Both the position numbers and the translations under genes were made by a program. The notes below the pieces were generated by a model. It searched no databases and was not told the origin of the DNA. It saw only the letters and a list, made by a program, of their open reading frames with translations. 64,000 nt of DNA from CAG-873 sp910578365 (GTDB lineage Bacteria; Bacteroidota; Bacteroidia; Bacteroidales; Muribaculaceae), in NCBI GenBank assembly GCA_951635545.1, contig OX620685.1, forward strand, positions 372,001-436,000, in the 5' to 3' direction. Shown one piece after another: positions 54,434 to 64,000 of this stretch (within the stretch, counting starts at the first letter, position 1; every line of letters begins with the position of its first letter).

Positions 54434-55058
54434 GTGAAACATCTTCAGAAAGCGGTCGCTTTCGGCTATACACTTATTGCATTGTTAATCGGATGTATTG
54501 CCTACACTTGGCATCATGAATGGCAGGAAGTGGAAGCATTGGAGGTTGGCAATCGACGTATAAATGAATTCAGGAAGGATGTAAACCGTATTCATATCCG
54601 ACTGATAGAGTTCTCTTTGTTGGGAGAAACTATATTGGATTGGGACGAAACAGATTTGGAGAATTACCATGCCCAACGTATTGCATTGGACAGTATATTA
54701 TGCAGTTTCAATGTAACTCACAAAATTGAGCGTGTTGACAGCGTGCGCAGTCTTTTGGAGTATAAGGAACGGCAGATATTCCAGATTGTCCGGTTAATGG
54801 ATGAGCAACAATCCATCAACAGGAAGATAGCCAGCCAAGAACCGGTGATTGTGCAGAAGATTGTGCAGGAACAGCCCAAGAAACCGAAGCGCAAAGGATT
54901 CTTGGGCATATTCGGTAAAAAAGAGAAAACGAAGCCATTGACAACAACGACTACGCTTCGTTCTCCCGATAGAAACATGGTCAGCGAACAGAAAGCACAA
55001 AGCCGTCGGTTGTCGGAACAAGCCGACAGTCTTGCGGCTCGTAATGCCGAACTTAACA
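54434..55058 (+). pseudogene. rteA: RteA-like hybrid sensor kinase, N-terminal sensor part
   Basis: GTG start at 54434 (MKHLQKAVAFGYTLIALLIG), as in the rteA family. One membrane helix at the start, then a periplasmic sensor region (VNRIHIRLIEFSLLGETILD) and the family block KKPKRKGFLGIFGKKEKTK. The gene is cut by IS982 after AELN. The rest is at 61522-63211; joining over the TAACA duplication gives AELN-RQLRGLICQ in frame. In CTnDOT RteA senses the signal that turns on excision and transfer. Confidence 0.9.
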
Positions 55059-55690
55059 ACGCGAGTTCGGGATAAGAAATGCTATAAAAAAGTTGAATAG
55101 GCAGCTTGAAAAAGTTGCCTATTCTTTTGGTAATTTCGCTGATATTTAGTAATTTAGAGGTACCAAACAATAAATACTGTATCATGATTACCGAAAGTAA
55201 AGTTACTGAAATTTTTTGTATTGCAGATGATTTCTGCAAAGAATTTGAGGGTGAGATGGCAAAAAATGCACTTCCGTCCACAACTGACACTCCAAAACGG
55301 AAAAGAAAGCGCATGATGTCGGATGCCGAGGTCATCACGATTCTGATCTGTTTCCACTTCAATTCGTACCGAAACTTCAAGCACTATTATCTGGGATGTG
55401 TGCGCATTCACTGGAAGCATCTGTTTCCGCAGACATTCTCCTACAACCGCTTCGTGGAGGTCATGCCCCGATGTTTTGTGGCTATGACCATGTTCCTGCG
55501 ACTTGCATGTTTCGGAGAGTGCACGGGGATAAGCTTTGTGGACAGCACCTGCATTCCGGTTATACACAACAAGCGCCAGTTCAACATGAAAGTTTTCAAG
55601 GATATCGCGACCAAGGGGAAGAGTACGATGGGTTGGTATGTAGGCTTCAAGCTGCATCTTCTATGTAACGAAAAAGGAGAACTGATCAAC
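55059..55690 (+). mobile_element. IS982-family element, copy 2, 3' half missing
   Basis: Left end ACGCGAGTTCGGGATAAG present, right half replaced by IS3 copy 2 at 55691. The first 130 and last 150 bases differ from copies 1 and 3 at many positions, so it is a separate lineage. Its left flank carries TAACA, matching the right flank of copy 3 rather than anything on its own right side. Confidence 0.9.
55106..55690 (+). pseudogene. IS982 transposase fragment (copy 2)
   Basis: The N-terminal ~170 residues of the transposase (MITESKVTEIF to NEKGELIN). The second Asp and the Glu are missing. Confidence 0.88.
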
Positions 55691-55740
55691 TGTCTAGTCC
55701 GGAAAAGTGTTGACCGTCAGATTCAACATTTTTTAGTAAA

Positions 55741-56241
55741 ATGTGTGAAGAAAACAAAAAATTCTGGGACGAATCTCAGATTTCGGCAATCAATGCCTGG
55801 CACAGCAGCGGAAAAAGTTTCAGTCAGATTGACGAGGAATACAATTTTGCGGTCGGGACATTGTTTACAATAGTAAATGCAATCCCGGACTATCGCGGCA
55901 CACGGTCAAGCATCAGCAAATGGCTGCGCCGCATGACGGGAGCATTAATTCCCGGCTCCGGATGCCGGACAACAAAGGCCATATCGTCCCTGGCAACTCC
56001 GGCACAAACGACAAAAAAGAAAGGAATGACAAAGAAAACCTCTCCCACTACCAGGCTCACGGATACCGAGCAGACCATACTGGATCTAACACGCAAGTTA
56101 AACGCCGCCACCAGAAAGATAGAGAAACTGGAGGCTGACAGGAAAAAGGCAGAGCTGCGTGAAGAGTTCCAGAGTGGTGTCATCGCCGAATACAAGAAGC
56201 TTGTAAAGCCTGCGCAGTCAAAAAAATCAACTACCAAGTAG
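55741..56241 (+). CDS. IS3 OrfA (copy 2)
   Basis: 166 residues, same as copy 1, with A AAA AAA slippery site before the stop. Confidence 0.88.
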   Translation: MCEENKKFWDESQISAINAWHSSGKSFSQIDEEYNFAVGTLFTIVNAIPDYRGTRSSISKWLRRMTGALIPGSGCRTTKAISSLATPAQTTKKKGMTKKTSPTTRLTDTEQTILDLTRKLNAATRKIEKLEADRKKAELREEFQSGVIAEYKKLVKPAQSKKSTTK

Positions 56242-56243
56242 CC

Positions 56244-57125
56244 ATGCGCTTGCGCATGTCCCGTGACCTGAGTGTCAGCGAGGCATGCGGGTTGCTTGGG
56301 GTGACTAAACAAGCGTGGTATGCCTTTTTCAAAAGGTCGTTCAAGGATGCCATTGACGAAGACCGCATCCTGGAATGCGTTCGCTCGATACGAGAGGATC
56401 TTCCGGCACTCGGAGTCAGAAAGATGAAGGACAGGTTACGTAAGGAGTTCTGTCTCGACATAGGCCGTGACCGCCTGTTCGATATCATGAACAGGCATAA
56501 TCTTCTGATACGTCCCCGAGTCCGCAGGACAAGGACAACCTTCTCCGATCACGGAATGAAGGTCTATCCGGATCTACGGAAAGACTTCGCGCCTGATGAC
56601 ATAAACCAGTTGTGGGTAAGCGACATAACATATATATGGCTTCCTGATCAGAATACATTTTACTATCTGTTTCTGATTACGGATGCCTATTCGAAGAAAA
56701 TAGTGGGATGGGAGATTGCCGATAACATGCGGCATGAGAACGCCATGACGGCATTGAAGATGGCTTTCAGGCAATGCAGGAGAGGTCAGCATCCCATACA
56801 CCACTCGGACAAGGGACTTCAGTATTGTGCCAAACCCTACGTGGAAATGCTTCGTAGACGCCACGCCCGAATCAGCATGACGGAAGGGCACGACCCACGT
56901 AACAACGGAATTGCCGAAAGGGTAAACGGCATACTTAAAGAGGAGTTTCTGAAGCATATGGACGTAAGGAAGGACAACATACGGCAGGTGCTGGAGGATG
57001 TAATCAACACTTACCATACCCGCCGACCGCACCTCAGTCTCGGCATGCTGACTCCCGATGAAGTGCATCGCGGAGCGGTACCCGGACGTAAGCTCTGGAA
57101 AAAATATTACCTGAAATCTGCATGA
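56244..57125 (+). CDS. IS3 OrfB, DDE integrase (copy 2)
   Basis: 293 residues, same as copy 1; catalytic regions DITYIWL, HSDKGLQY and GIAERVNGILKEE present. Confidence 0.9.
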   Translation: MRLRMSRDLSVSEACGLLGVTKQAWYAFFKRSFKDAIDEDRILECVRSIREDLPALGVRKMKDRLRKEFCLDIGRDRLFDIMNRHNLLIRPRVRRTRTTFSDHGMKVYPDLRKDFAPDDINQLWVSDITYIWLPDQNTFYYLFLITDAYSKKIVGWEIADNMRHENAMTALKMAFRQCRRGQHPIHHSDKGLQYCAKPYVEMLRRRHARISMTEGHDPRNNGIAERVNGILKEEFLKHMDVRKDNIRQVLEDVINTYHTRRPHLSLGMLTPDEVHRGAVPGRKLWKKYYLKSA

Positions 57126-57345
57126 GTCAAGATTTTTCAGTACTTTTGCATACCCCAACCGACGGGACTGACGGTGATTGCACTGCAAGTCTCAAAAATC
57201 CCCGGGGCATCGAGCCCCGGAGGATTTTACCCCAACCTCGGGGATCTCAGGCTCATACCTGCATGTCTCCACAGTCTTCGGACTGTTTAACATTCATTCA
57301 TAATCTCAAACCCTCTGACCCGTCAATATTTTTCAGGACGCCACA

Positions 57346-58089
57346 CATTGTTTTTGAAATGATTTGAGGATACATAGGACTACCAACGTATATATCTCTA
57401 CTTAACCAATAGTCCACACAATGGAACAATGAGAAGATATTGGTATTAGGGAAAAGACCATCTTCTTTCAGCCCTTTTGCTATAACGAACATTGAGCGTC
57501 TGTCATTCACATATTCAGAAAACACCCTTTTAATGATTTCCGCATTTTGAGGATGGATTATGTAGAACTTTTCCTTATTGGTCGTATATCCAAAAGGGGT
57601 TCTTCCACCACTGTGTTTTCCCAATGACCGATTGTAACGTCTTCCTCTCATCATTCTCTCTTTCTTCAACTCCATTTCGGTTTCCGAAAAAGTTGAGAAC
57701 ATTGCAAATGCCAATGACCCCATTTGAGATACGTTCCCATCATCATCCAAAAGTCGGAAATATGGTTTTATACAAACCAACTGAATGTGCCTTTCCGAAA
57801 GATACTCTTTCATTCTGAACAGATCCAATTGGCGTCTGCTCAATCGGCTCAATTCATATAGATATACCGCTTTTATAGAGGGGTCGCTCTCTATATGCTC
57901 TTTCATTTTGTTAAGTCCGTTTCTCTCTTCCTCCGAAAGTTTGATTGCGGACTCCTTATCTTCAATGATGATAATGTTGTCGTCTTTATAACCGTCCGAA
58001 TGAACGGCTCTTAAAACAGCTTCAGTTTGTTGCTCCAAATTTTGGTGCATCGAACTGACCCTACTTAATATGATTGCTTTTTTCTCCAT
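57346..58089 (-). pseudogene. Serine recombinase, C-terminus removed by IS3
   Basis: About 248 native residues from ATG 58089. N-terminal resolvase domain: AIILSRVSSMHQNLEQQTEA (catalytic Ser near residue 10), YLYELSRLSRRQLDLFRMKE, FSETEMELKKERMMRGRRYN. Then the start of a recombinase domain (FVIAKGLKEDGLFPNT; YWLSRDIYVGSPMY). The last residues come from the IS3 end. A full large serine integrase would be longer. It probably belonged to the element that recombined into rteA. Confidence 0.88.
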
Positions 58090-58515
58090 ATATTCAATGT
58101 TTTAAGTTATTCACTAATGGCATTTAGATATACTAAAAGCCACCTCAAAATTTAGTGACAGATGCCACTATCTTTTATCGGAAAATCCAAATATCCTCCC
58201 TTTAATAGTTTCCTAAAAATCAAATATGGAGTGATACTCTATTTAAGTGGTAATTAATGGAGTTATCCCCATATCCGATTTTCAAAAAGAGAGGTAGTGG
58301 TAATTCCCTCTATTTCAAAATGTCAATGTCCTCTTTTGTAACTGATGTGGTTTTCAATTACAGTGAAACATATTTGGAGATGAAGCAATCTTTAGTCTAT
58401 TAACATTTATTAACCATAATGCGGAAAGTAGTGATATAGTGGAGTTTAATGTGTTTTATAATGGAGGAAATGGAAAAATAAAATCCATCATCCTAATAGA
58501 AGTATATTAAAGGGT
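58090..58515. other. AT-rich gene-free DNA upstream of the serine recombinase
   Basis: No gene seen. GTAGTG(G)-type short repeats recur here and in 60171-60367, and the word ATGCCACTA appears in both (about 58165 and 60327). The region could hold the recombinase att site, but this is speculation. It ends in GGT, the left target duplication of IS3 copy 3. Confidence 0.35.
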
Positions 58516-58735
58516 TGTGGCGTCCTGAAAAATATTGACGGGTCAGAGGGTTTGAGATTATGAATGAATGTTAAACAGTCCGAAGACTGTGGAGACATGC
58601 AGGTATGAGCCTGAGATCCCCGAGGTTGGGGTAAAATCCTCCGGGGCTCGATGCCCCGGGGATTTTTGAGACTTGCAGTGCAATCACCGTCAGTCCCGTC
58701 GGTTGGGGTATGCAAAAGTACTGAAAAATCTTGAC

Positions 58736-59617
58736 TCATGCAGATTTCAGGTAATATTTTTTCCAGAGCTTACGTCCGGGTACCGCTCCGCGATGCACTT
58801 CATCGGGAGTCAGCATGCCGAGACTGAGGTGCGGTCGGCGGGTATGGTAAGTGTTGATTACATCCTCCAGCACCTGCCGTATGTTGTCCTTCCTTACGTC
58901 CATATGCTTCAGAAACTCCTCTTTAAGTATGCCGTTTACCCTTTCGGCAATTCCGTTGTTACGTGGGTCGTGCCCTTCCGTCATGCTGATTCGGGCGTGG
59001 CGTCTACGAAGCATTTCCACGTAGGGTTTGGCACAATACTGAAGTCCCTTGTCCGAGTGGTGTATGGGATGCTGACCTCTCCTGCATTGCCTGAAAGCCA
59101 TCTTCAATGCCGTCATGGCGTTCTCATGCCGCATGTTATCGGCAATCTCCCATCCCACTATTTTCTTCGAATAGGCATCCGTAATCAGAAACAGATAGTA
59201 AAATGTATTCTGATCAGGAAGCCATATATATGTTATGTCGCTTACCCACAACTGGTTTATGTCATCAGGCGCGAAGTCTTTCCGTAGATCCGGATAGACC
59301 TTCATTCCGTGATCGGAGAAGGTTGTCCTTGTCCTGCGGACTCGGGGACGTATCAGAAGATTATGCCTGTTCATGATATCGAACAGGCGGTCACGGCCTA
59401 TGTCGAGACAGAACTCCTTACGTAACCTGTCCTTCATCTTTCTGACTCCGAGTGCCGGAAGATCCTCTCGTATCGAGCGAACGCATTCCAGGATGCGGTC
59501 TTCGTCAATGGCATCCTTGAACGACCTTTTGAAAAAGGCATACCACGCTTGTTTAGTCACCCCAAGCAACCCGCATGCCTCGCTGACACTCAGGTCACGG
59601 GACATGCGCAAGCGCAT
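58736..59617 (-). CDS. IS3 OrfB, DDE integrase (copy 3)
   Basis: 293 residues, same as copy 1, intact. Confidence 0.9.
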   Translation of the reverse strand: MRLRMSRDLSVSEACGLLGVTKQAWYAFFKRSFKDAIDEDRILECVRSIREDLPALGVRKMKDRLRKEFCLDIGRDRLFDIMNRHNLLIRPRVRRTRTTFSDHGMKVYPDLRKDFAPDDINQLWVSDITYIWLPDQNTFYYLFLITDAYSKKIVGWEIADNMRHENAMTALKMAFRQCRRGQHPIHHSDKGLQYCAKPYVEMLRRRHARISMTEGHDPRNNGIAERVNGILKEEFLKHMDVRKDNIRQVLEDVINTYHTRRPHLSLGMLTPDEVHRGAVPGRKLWKKYYLKSA

Positions 59618-59619
59618 GG

Positions 59620-60120
59620 CTACTTGGTAGTTGATTTTTTTGACTGCGCAGGCTTTACAAGCTTCTTGTATTCGGCGATGACACCACTCTGGAACTCTTC
59701 ACGCAGCTCTGCCTTTTTCCTGTCAGCCTCCAGTTTCTCTATCTTTCTGGTGGCGGCGTTTAACTTGCGTGTTAGATCCAGTATGGTCTGCTCGGTATCC
59801 GTGAGCCTGGTAGTGGGAGAGGTTTTCTTTGTCATTCCTTTCTTTTTTGTCGTTTGTGCCGGAGTTGCCAGGGACGATATGGCCTTTGTTGTCCGGCATC
59901 CGGAGCCGGGAATTAATGCTCCCGTCATGCGGCGCAGCCATTTGCTGATGCTTGACCGTGTGCCGCGATAGTCCGGGATTGCATTTACTATTGTAAACAA
60001 TGTCCCGACCGCAAAATTGTATTCCTCGTCAATCTGACTGAAACTTTTTCCGCTGCTGTGCCAGGCATTGATTGCCGAAATCTGAGATTCGTCCCAGAAT
60101 TTTTTGTTTTCTTCACACAT
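59620..60120 (-). CDS. IS3 OrfA (copy 3)
   Basis: 166 residues, same as copy 1, intact. Confidence 0.88.
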   Translation of the reverse strand: MCEENKKFWDESQISAINAWHSSGKSFSQIDEEYNFAVGTLFTIVNAIPDYRGTRSSISKWLRRMTGALIPGSGCRTTKAISSLATPAQTTKKKGMTKKTSPTTRLTDTEQTILDLTRKLNAATRKIEKLEADRKKAELREEFQSGVIAEYKKLVKPAQSKKSTTK

Positions 60121-60170
60121 TTTACTAAAAAATGTTGAATCTGACGGTCAACACTTTTCCGGACTAGACA

Positions 60171-60367
60171 GGTAATGGATATGGAGGTGGTGTAACCACA
60201 AACCTATTCTAAAAGTGAATGTATTGCAGTGATTAATATATGGTTATAAGGATTTATAGTAGTGGGAAGTGGTTAAAGGCTGTTGGGTTCTGATATTGAT
60301 TTATATAAAAGGAACTGTTACCAATGCCACTAATATTCATATTGTGGAGAAATAACAGAGCCTATTA
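60171..60367. other. Short AT-rich segment between IS3 and IS982
   Basis: Continuation of 58090-58515 after IS3 copy 3. No gene. Contains TAGTAGTGGGAAGTGG and ATGCCACTA. Confidence 0.35.
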
Positions 60368-61521
60368 ACGCGAGTTCGGGATAAGGAACACCATAAAAAA
60401 GTTGAATCGGCAGCTTAAAAAAGTTGCCGATTCTCTTGGTAATATTACTGATATTTAGTAATTTAGAGGTACTAAACAATAAATACTGTATCATGATTAC
60501 CGAAAGTAAAGTTACTGAAATTTTTTGTATTGCAGATGATTTCTGCAAAGAATTTGAGGGTGAGATGGCAAAAAATGCACTTCCGTCCACAACTGACACT
60601 CCAAAACGGAAAAGAAAGCGCATGATGTCGGATGCCGAGGTCATCACGATTCTGATCTGTTTCCACTTCAATTCGTACCGAAACTTCAAGCACTATTATC
60701 TGGGATGTGTGCGCATTCACTGGAAGCATCTGTTTCCGCAGACATTCTCCTACAACCGCTTCGTGGAGGTCATGCCCCGATGTTTTGTGGCTATGACCAT
60801 GTTCCTGCGACTTGCATGTTTCGGAGAGTGCACGGGAATAAGTTTTGTGGACAGCACCTGCATTCCGGTCATTCATAACAAGCGCCAGTTCAACATGAAA
60901 GTCTTCAAGGATATCGCGGCCAAGGGTAAGAGTACGATGGGATGGTATGTAGGCTTCAAGCTGCATCTGCTATGTAACGAAAAAGGGGAACTGATCAACT
61001 TCGTATTGACACGTGCCAATGTGGACGACCGCAATGAGGCAGTCATCGACACACTGACTGACAGGGTATTTGGAAAACTATACGCTGACAAGGGATATAT
61101 ATCGCAGTCTCTTTTCGGGCATCTTTGGGATGATGGCATACATATTGTGACAGGTCTTCGCTCGAACATGAAACAGCGTCTCATGCCGTTCTATGACAGG
61201 ATGATGCTTCGTAAAAGGAGCATCATCGAATCCATAAACGACATGCTGAAGAATGTGGCGCAGCTCGTCCACTCCCGCCATCGTAGTGTACACAACTTCC
61301 TCATGAACCTGCTTGCGGCAATGGGGGCGTATTGTTTCTTCGCCACAAAGCCGGAAGTGAACTTCGACTTTGAGGTACCCGAGTCAAACGGGCAGCTTGT
61401 CCTCTGGGATTAACAACACCAAACTGTACAAATAAATCAGGCGACCTTGAAAGGCCGCCCAATACTCTATGTTGTCTTTTGCTTGGTTGAAAATCATAAA
61501 GTTCTTATCCCGAACTCGCGT
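60368..61521 (+). mobile_element. IS982-family element, copy 3 (1154 bp)
   Basis: Nearly identical to copy 1. The left flank (ctatta) and right flank (TAACAG) do not match each other; the right flank matches the left flank of copy 2, so copies 2 and 3 together border the DNA inserted into rteA. Confidence 0.95.
60424..61413 (+). CDS. IS982-family transposase (copy 3)
   Basis: Same protein as copy 1; probable start ATG 60493 (MITESKV). Catalytic blocks intact. Confidence 0.93.
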   Translation: MPILLVILLIFSNLEVLNNKYCIMITESKVTEIFCIADDFCKEFEGEMAKNALPSTTDTPKRKRKRMMSDAEVITILICFHFNSYRNFKHYYLGCVRIHWKHLFPQTFSYNRFVEVMPRCFVAMTMFLRLACFGECTGISFVDSTCIPVIHNKRQFNMKVFKDIAAKGKSTMGWYVGFKLHLLCNEKGELINFVLTRANVDDRNEAVIDTLTDRVFGKLYADKGYISQSLFGHLWDDGIHIVTGLRSNMKQRLMPFYDRMMLRKRSIIESINDMLKNVAQLVHSRHRSVHNFLMNLLAAMGAYCFFATKPEVNFDFEVPESNGQLVLWD

Positions 61522-63211
61522 TAACAGACAACTGCGAGGATTGATTTGCCAAATCGAAAAGAAGGTACAATCTGATTTACAAAGCAGGGAAGCCGAGATA
61601 ACCGCCATGCGTGAAAAATCATTTATGCAGATAGGCGGCTTGATGGGATTTGTCCTTTTGCTGTTGGTCATTTCTTATATCATCATACACCATGATGCAA
61701 AGAGCATCAAACGATACAAACGCCAGACAACGGATTTGATAGGGCAATTGGAACAGTCCGTGCAACAAAATGAGGTACTCATAACCTCCCGAAAGAAAGC
61801 GGTATATACTATTACCCACGAGTTGCGTACACCGCTGACGGCAATAACAGGCTATGCCGAACTGTTGCAAAAAGAGTGCAGCAATGGGAACAATGTGCAT
61901 TTCCTTCAAAGCATACAACAATCCTCCGACCGTATGCGGGCTATGCTCAACACTCTGCTGGACTTCTTCCGCTTGGATAACGGCAAGGAACAGCCCAAAA
62001 TGCAACCTTGCAGAATTTCAGCAATCACGCACATCCTTGAAACGGAGTTCATGTCCGTTGCCATGAACAAGGGACTGTCCTTGACCATGAAGAACGGGAA
62101 TGATGCTGTTGTATTGACCGACAAAGAGCGAATAGTTCAAATCGGTAACAACCTGCTGTCAAACGCCATCAAGTTCACAGAGAAAGGTGGTGTGTCACTG
62201 ACTTCCGACTATACCAACGGAGTGTTGACACTGACCGTCGAGGACACCGGTACGGGCATGACCGAAGAGGAACAGCACCATGTGTTCGACGCATTTGAAC
62301 GCCTCTCAAATGCCGCCGCAAAGGACGGTTTCGGACTTGGACTTGCCATCGTTCATAATATCGTGACGATGCTTCATGGAAAAATCAGACTGAACAGTGA
62401 AAAAGGGAAAGGAAGCCGTTTCATGGTGGAAATACCGATGCAAAAAGCTGATGATGTGCCGGAGCAAGTAATACAGACGTATATTCACAGAAAAGACAGA
62501 AACCTCAATGTCATCGCCATCGACAATGACGAGGTGTTGCTCCTGATGCAGAAAGAGATGTACGCCCAAGAGGGAATACACTGCGATACTTGCACCGATG
62601 CGGCGGAACTGATGGAGATGCTACGCCGGAAAGAATATAATCTGCTGCTGACAGATTTGAATATGCCCGGTATAAACGGTTTCGAGTTGCTGGAACTTCT
62701 GCGTTCGTCCAACGTGGGCAATTCACAGATAATCCCCGTGGTCGTGGCAACCGCTTCGGGCAGTTGCGATGCGGAGGAACTTTTGGCAAAAGGCTTTGCC
62801 GGATGCCTGTTCAAGCCGTTCTCCATATCGGAGCTGATGGAGGTCTCGGACAAGTGCGGCATAAAAGAAACTCTGGACGGAAAGCCGGACTTATCCACCT
62901 TGCTGTCATACGGCAATGAGGCCGTCATGCTGGAGAAACTGATAACGGAAACTGAAAAGGAAATGCGCTTGATGCAGGATGCGGCAACGCGAAACGACCT
63001 GCAAGAACTTGATGCCTTGACACACCACTTGCGTAGCTCGTGGGAGGTACTCCGTGCCGACCAACCGCTGAGGGAACTTTACGGATTGCTTCATGGAAAG
63101 GCTATACCGGAAGAAAGTGAGTTAAGCCATGCTGTTACCGCAGTATTGAATAAGGGCGCGGAAATAATCCGGCTGGCAAAAGAGGAAAGGAGAAAATACG
63201 AAAATGGATAA
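61522..63211 (+). pseudogene. rteA: RteA-like hybrid sensor kinase, catalytic part
   Basis: From RQLRGLICQIEKKVQSDLQ: a membrane helix (IGGLMGFVLLLLVISYIII), H-box YTITHELRTPLTAITGY, HATPase motifs (NNLLSNAIKFTEKG; DTGTGMTEEE; GFGLGLAIV), receiver domain (LLLTDLNMPGINGFELL, phospho-Asp in DLNMP), and a C-terminal HPt-like helix bundle (LDALTHHLRSSWEVLR). The frame is open but separated from its start by 6.5 kb. Its TAA overlaps the rteB ATG by 8 bases (ATGGATAA). Confidence 0.92.
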
Positions 63212-64000
63212 GACCAGAATAATCGTGGTGGAGGACAACATCGTGTATTGCGAATATGTCTGCAACCTGCTGGCACGGGAGGGCTACCATACCGTGAAAG
63301 CTTACCACCTATCGACAGCGAAGAAACATCTGCAACAGGCAACGGATAATGACATAGTAGTTGCCGACCTGCGCCTGCCTGACGGCAACGGTATAGACAT
63401 GCTGCGTTGGATGCGCAAGGAAGGAAAGATGCAGCCGTTCATCATCATGACCGACTATGCCGAAGTACATACTGCCGTGGAGAGCATGAAACTCGGTTCG
63501 ATAGACTATATACCTAAAAAACTGATAGAGGACAAACTCATTCCACTTCTCCGTTCCATACAGAAGGAGCGTCAGATGGGACACCGCCGTATGCCCGTGT
63601 TCGTCCGTGAAGGTTCCGCCTTTCAGAAAATCATGCATCGCATAAGGTTGGTAGCCGCTACCGATATGAGTGTGATGATATTCGGAGAGAACGGCACGGG
63701 CAAGGAGCATATCGCCCATTACCTACACGACAAGAGCAAACGTGCGGGCAAACCCTTCGTGGCGGTTGACTGCGGTTCACTCTCAAAAGAACTTGCGCCG
63801 TCGGCATTCTTCGGACACGTCAAGGGAGCGTTTACAGGTGCAGACAGCACCAAGAAAGGGTATTTCCATGAAGCGGAAGGTGGCACGTTGTTTCTGGACG
63901 AGGTGGGCAACCTCGCGTTGGAAACCCAACAGATGTTGCTCCGTGCCATACAAGAGAGACGTTATCGCCCGGTCGGTGACAATTCGGACAGAAGTTTCAA
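63204..64000 (+). CDS. rteB: RteB-like sigma-54 response regulator (3' end outside window)
   Basis: 265 residues to the window edge. Receiver domain MDKTRIIVVEDNIVYCEYVC with the phospho-Asp in IVVADLRLPDGNGID; AAA+ domain with Walker A GENGTGKEHIAHYL, the sigma-54 loop GAFTGADSTKKG and Walker B GGTLFLDEVGNL. In CTnDOT RteB activates rteC and so excision. Translationally coupled to rteA. All motifs seen are canonical, in contrast to the regulator fragment at the left edge. Confidence 0.95.
   Translation, partial: MDKTRIIVVEDNIVYCEYVCNLLAREGYHTVKAYHLSTAKKHLQQATDNDIVVADLRLPDGNGIDMLRWMRKEGKMQPFIIMTDYAEVHTAVESMKLGSIDYIPKKLIEDKLIPLLRSIQKERQMGHRRMPVFVREGSAFQKIMHRIRLVAATDMSVMIFGENGTGKEHIAHYLHDKSKRAGKPFVAVDCGSLSKELAPSAFFGHVKGAFTGADSTKKGYFHEAEGGTLFLDEVGNLALETQQMLLRAIQERRYRPVGDNSDRSF

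Larger units (their letters stand above)
55691..57345 (+). mobile_element. IS3-family element, copy 2 (1655 bp)
   Basis: Same ends as copies 1 and 3. The flanks (caac / catt) show no duplication. It joins a truncated IS982 to a truncated serine recombinase. Confidence 0.92.
58516..60170 (-). mobile_element. IS3-family element, copy 3 (1655 bp)
   Basis: Same ends as the other copies, with a clean 3-bp duplication GGT (58513-58515 and 60171-60173): a simple transposition event and the best guide to the true ends of this element. Confidence 0.95.

Noticed and set aside
1..64000. The window begins with the C-terminus and ends with the N-terminus of sigma-54 regulators, which could suggest a circular molecule cut within one gene.
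   Set aside because: The reading frames do not join directly (the last codon is incomplete by one base, yet the first base starts a codon), and the left fragment is degenerate in its AAA+ motifs while the right one is canonical.

Overview
The window is Bacteroidales DNA, most likely a Muribaculaceae or related gut lineage. This is inferred from the repeated TAnnTTTG -7 promoter boxes, CTnDOT-type mobilisation genes (mobA-mobB-mobC, a TraA-like ParA protein) and regulators (rteA-rteB), SUKH immunity genes, and the styles of PNPase and ECF-sigma/OMP operons. A conserved chromosomal core (about 31.4-46.9 kb: BatD-like protein, TetR, sialidase, NUDIX, DUF1893, tRNA-Ser, pnp, a sensor kinase, an ECF sigma/anti-sigma/outer-membrane operon) lies between remnants of integrative elements. 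Roughly half of the 64 kb is insertion sequence or intron.

Layout. 1-8.9 kb: end of a degenerate sigma-54 activator, an IS3 copy that cuts mobC, an IS110 element, mobB, mobA, a candidate oriT, and a ParA/TraA gene cut by IS21. 8.9-14.6 kb: IS21, a HigB-HigA (ImmA/IrrE-fused) toxin-antitoxin pair, IS982, and a candidate attachment site (CCTAACA repeats next to a tRNA-3'-end-like sequence). 14.6-18.9 kb: a broken and an intact ISL3/ISAon1-type element, a solo IS630 end, an IS4 element. 18.9-28.9 kb: a one-gene-per-cassette array of immunity-type genes (DUF1877, SUKH, a small gene, SUKH, a membrane protein) separated by five attC-like hairpin repeats, heavily split by nested IS elements. 28.8-31.4 kb: IS66, which truncates a BatD-like gene. 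31.4-46.9 kb: the chromosomal core, with a group II intron sitting exactly after the pnp terminator and an IS630 in an outer-membrane protein gene. 47.9-52.6 kb: IS110, a Rep-like fragment, a second IS21. 52.6-64 kb: outer-membrane barrel, a repeat lipoprotein and the rteA-rteB pair, with rteA split by IS982 and a further 5.8 kb of IS and serine-recombinase DNA.

How it fits together. mobABC, ParA and rteAB are parts of one or more CTnDOT-like elements. These elements are now unlikely to move by themselves, because mobC, parA, rteA and a serine recombinase are all broken. Several IS copies lack target duplications and join unrelated half genes (both IS21 copies, two of three IS3 copies, the partial IS982), which points to IS-mediated deletion and recombination. 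Other insertions keep clean duplications and let the original genes be re-joined in frame: rteA (TAACA), a DUF1877 immunity gene (AGTAA), and an outer-membrane gene (TA). The feature I consider most worth following is the integron-like immunity cassette array.
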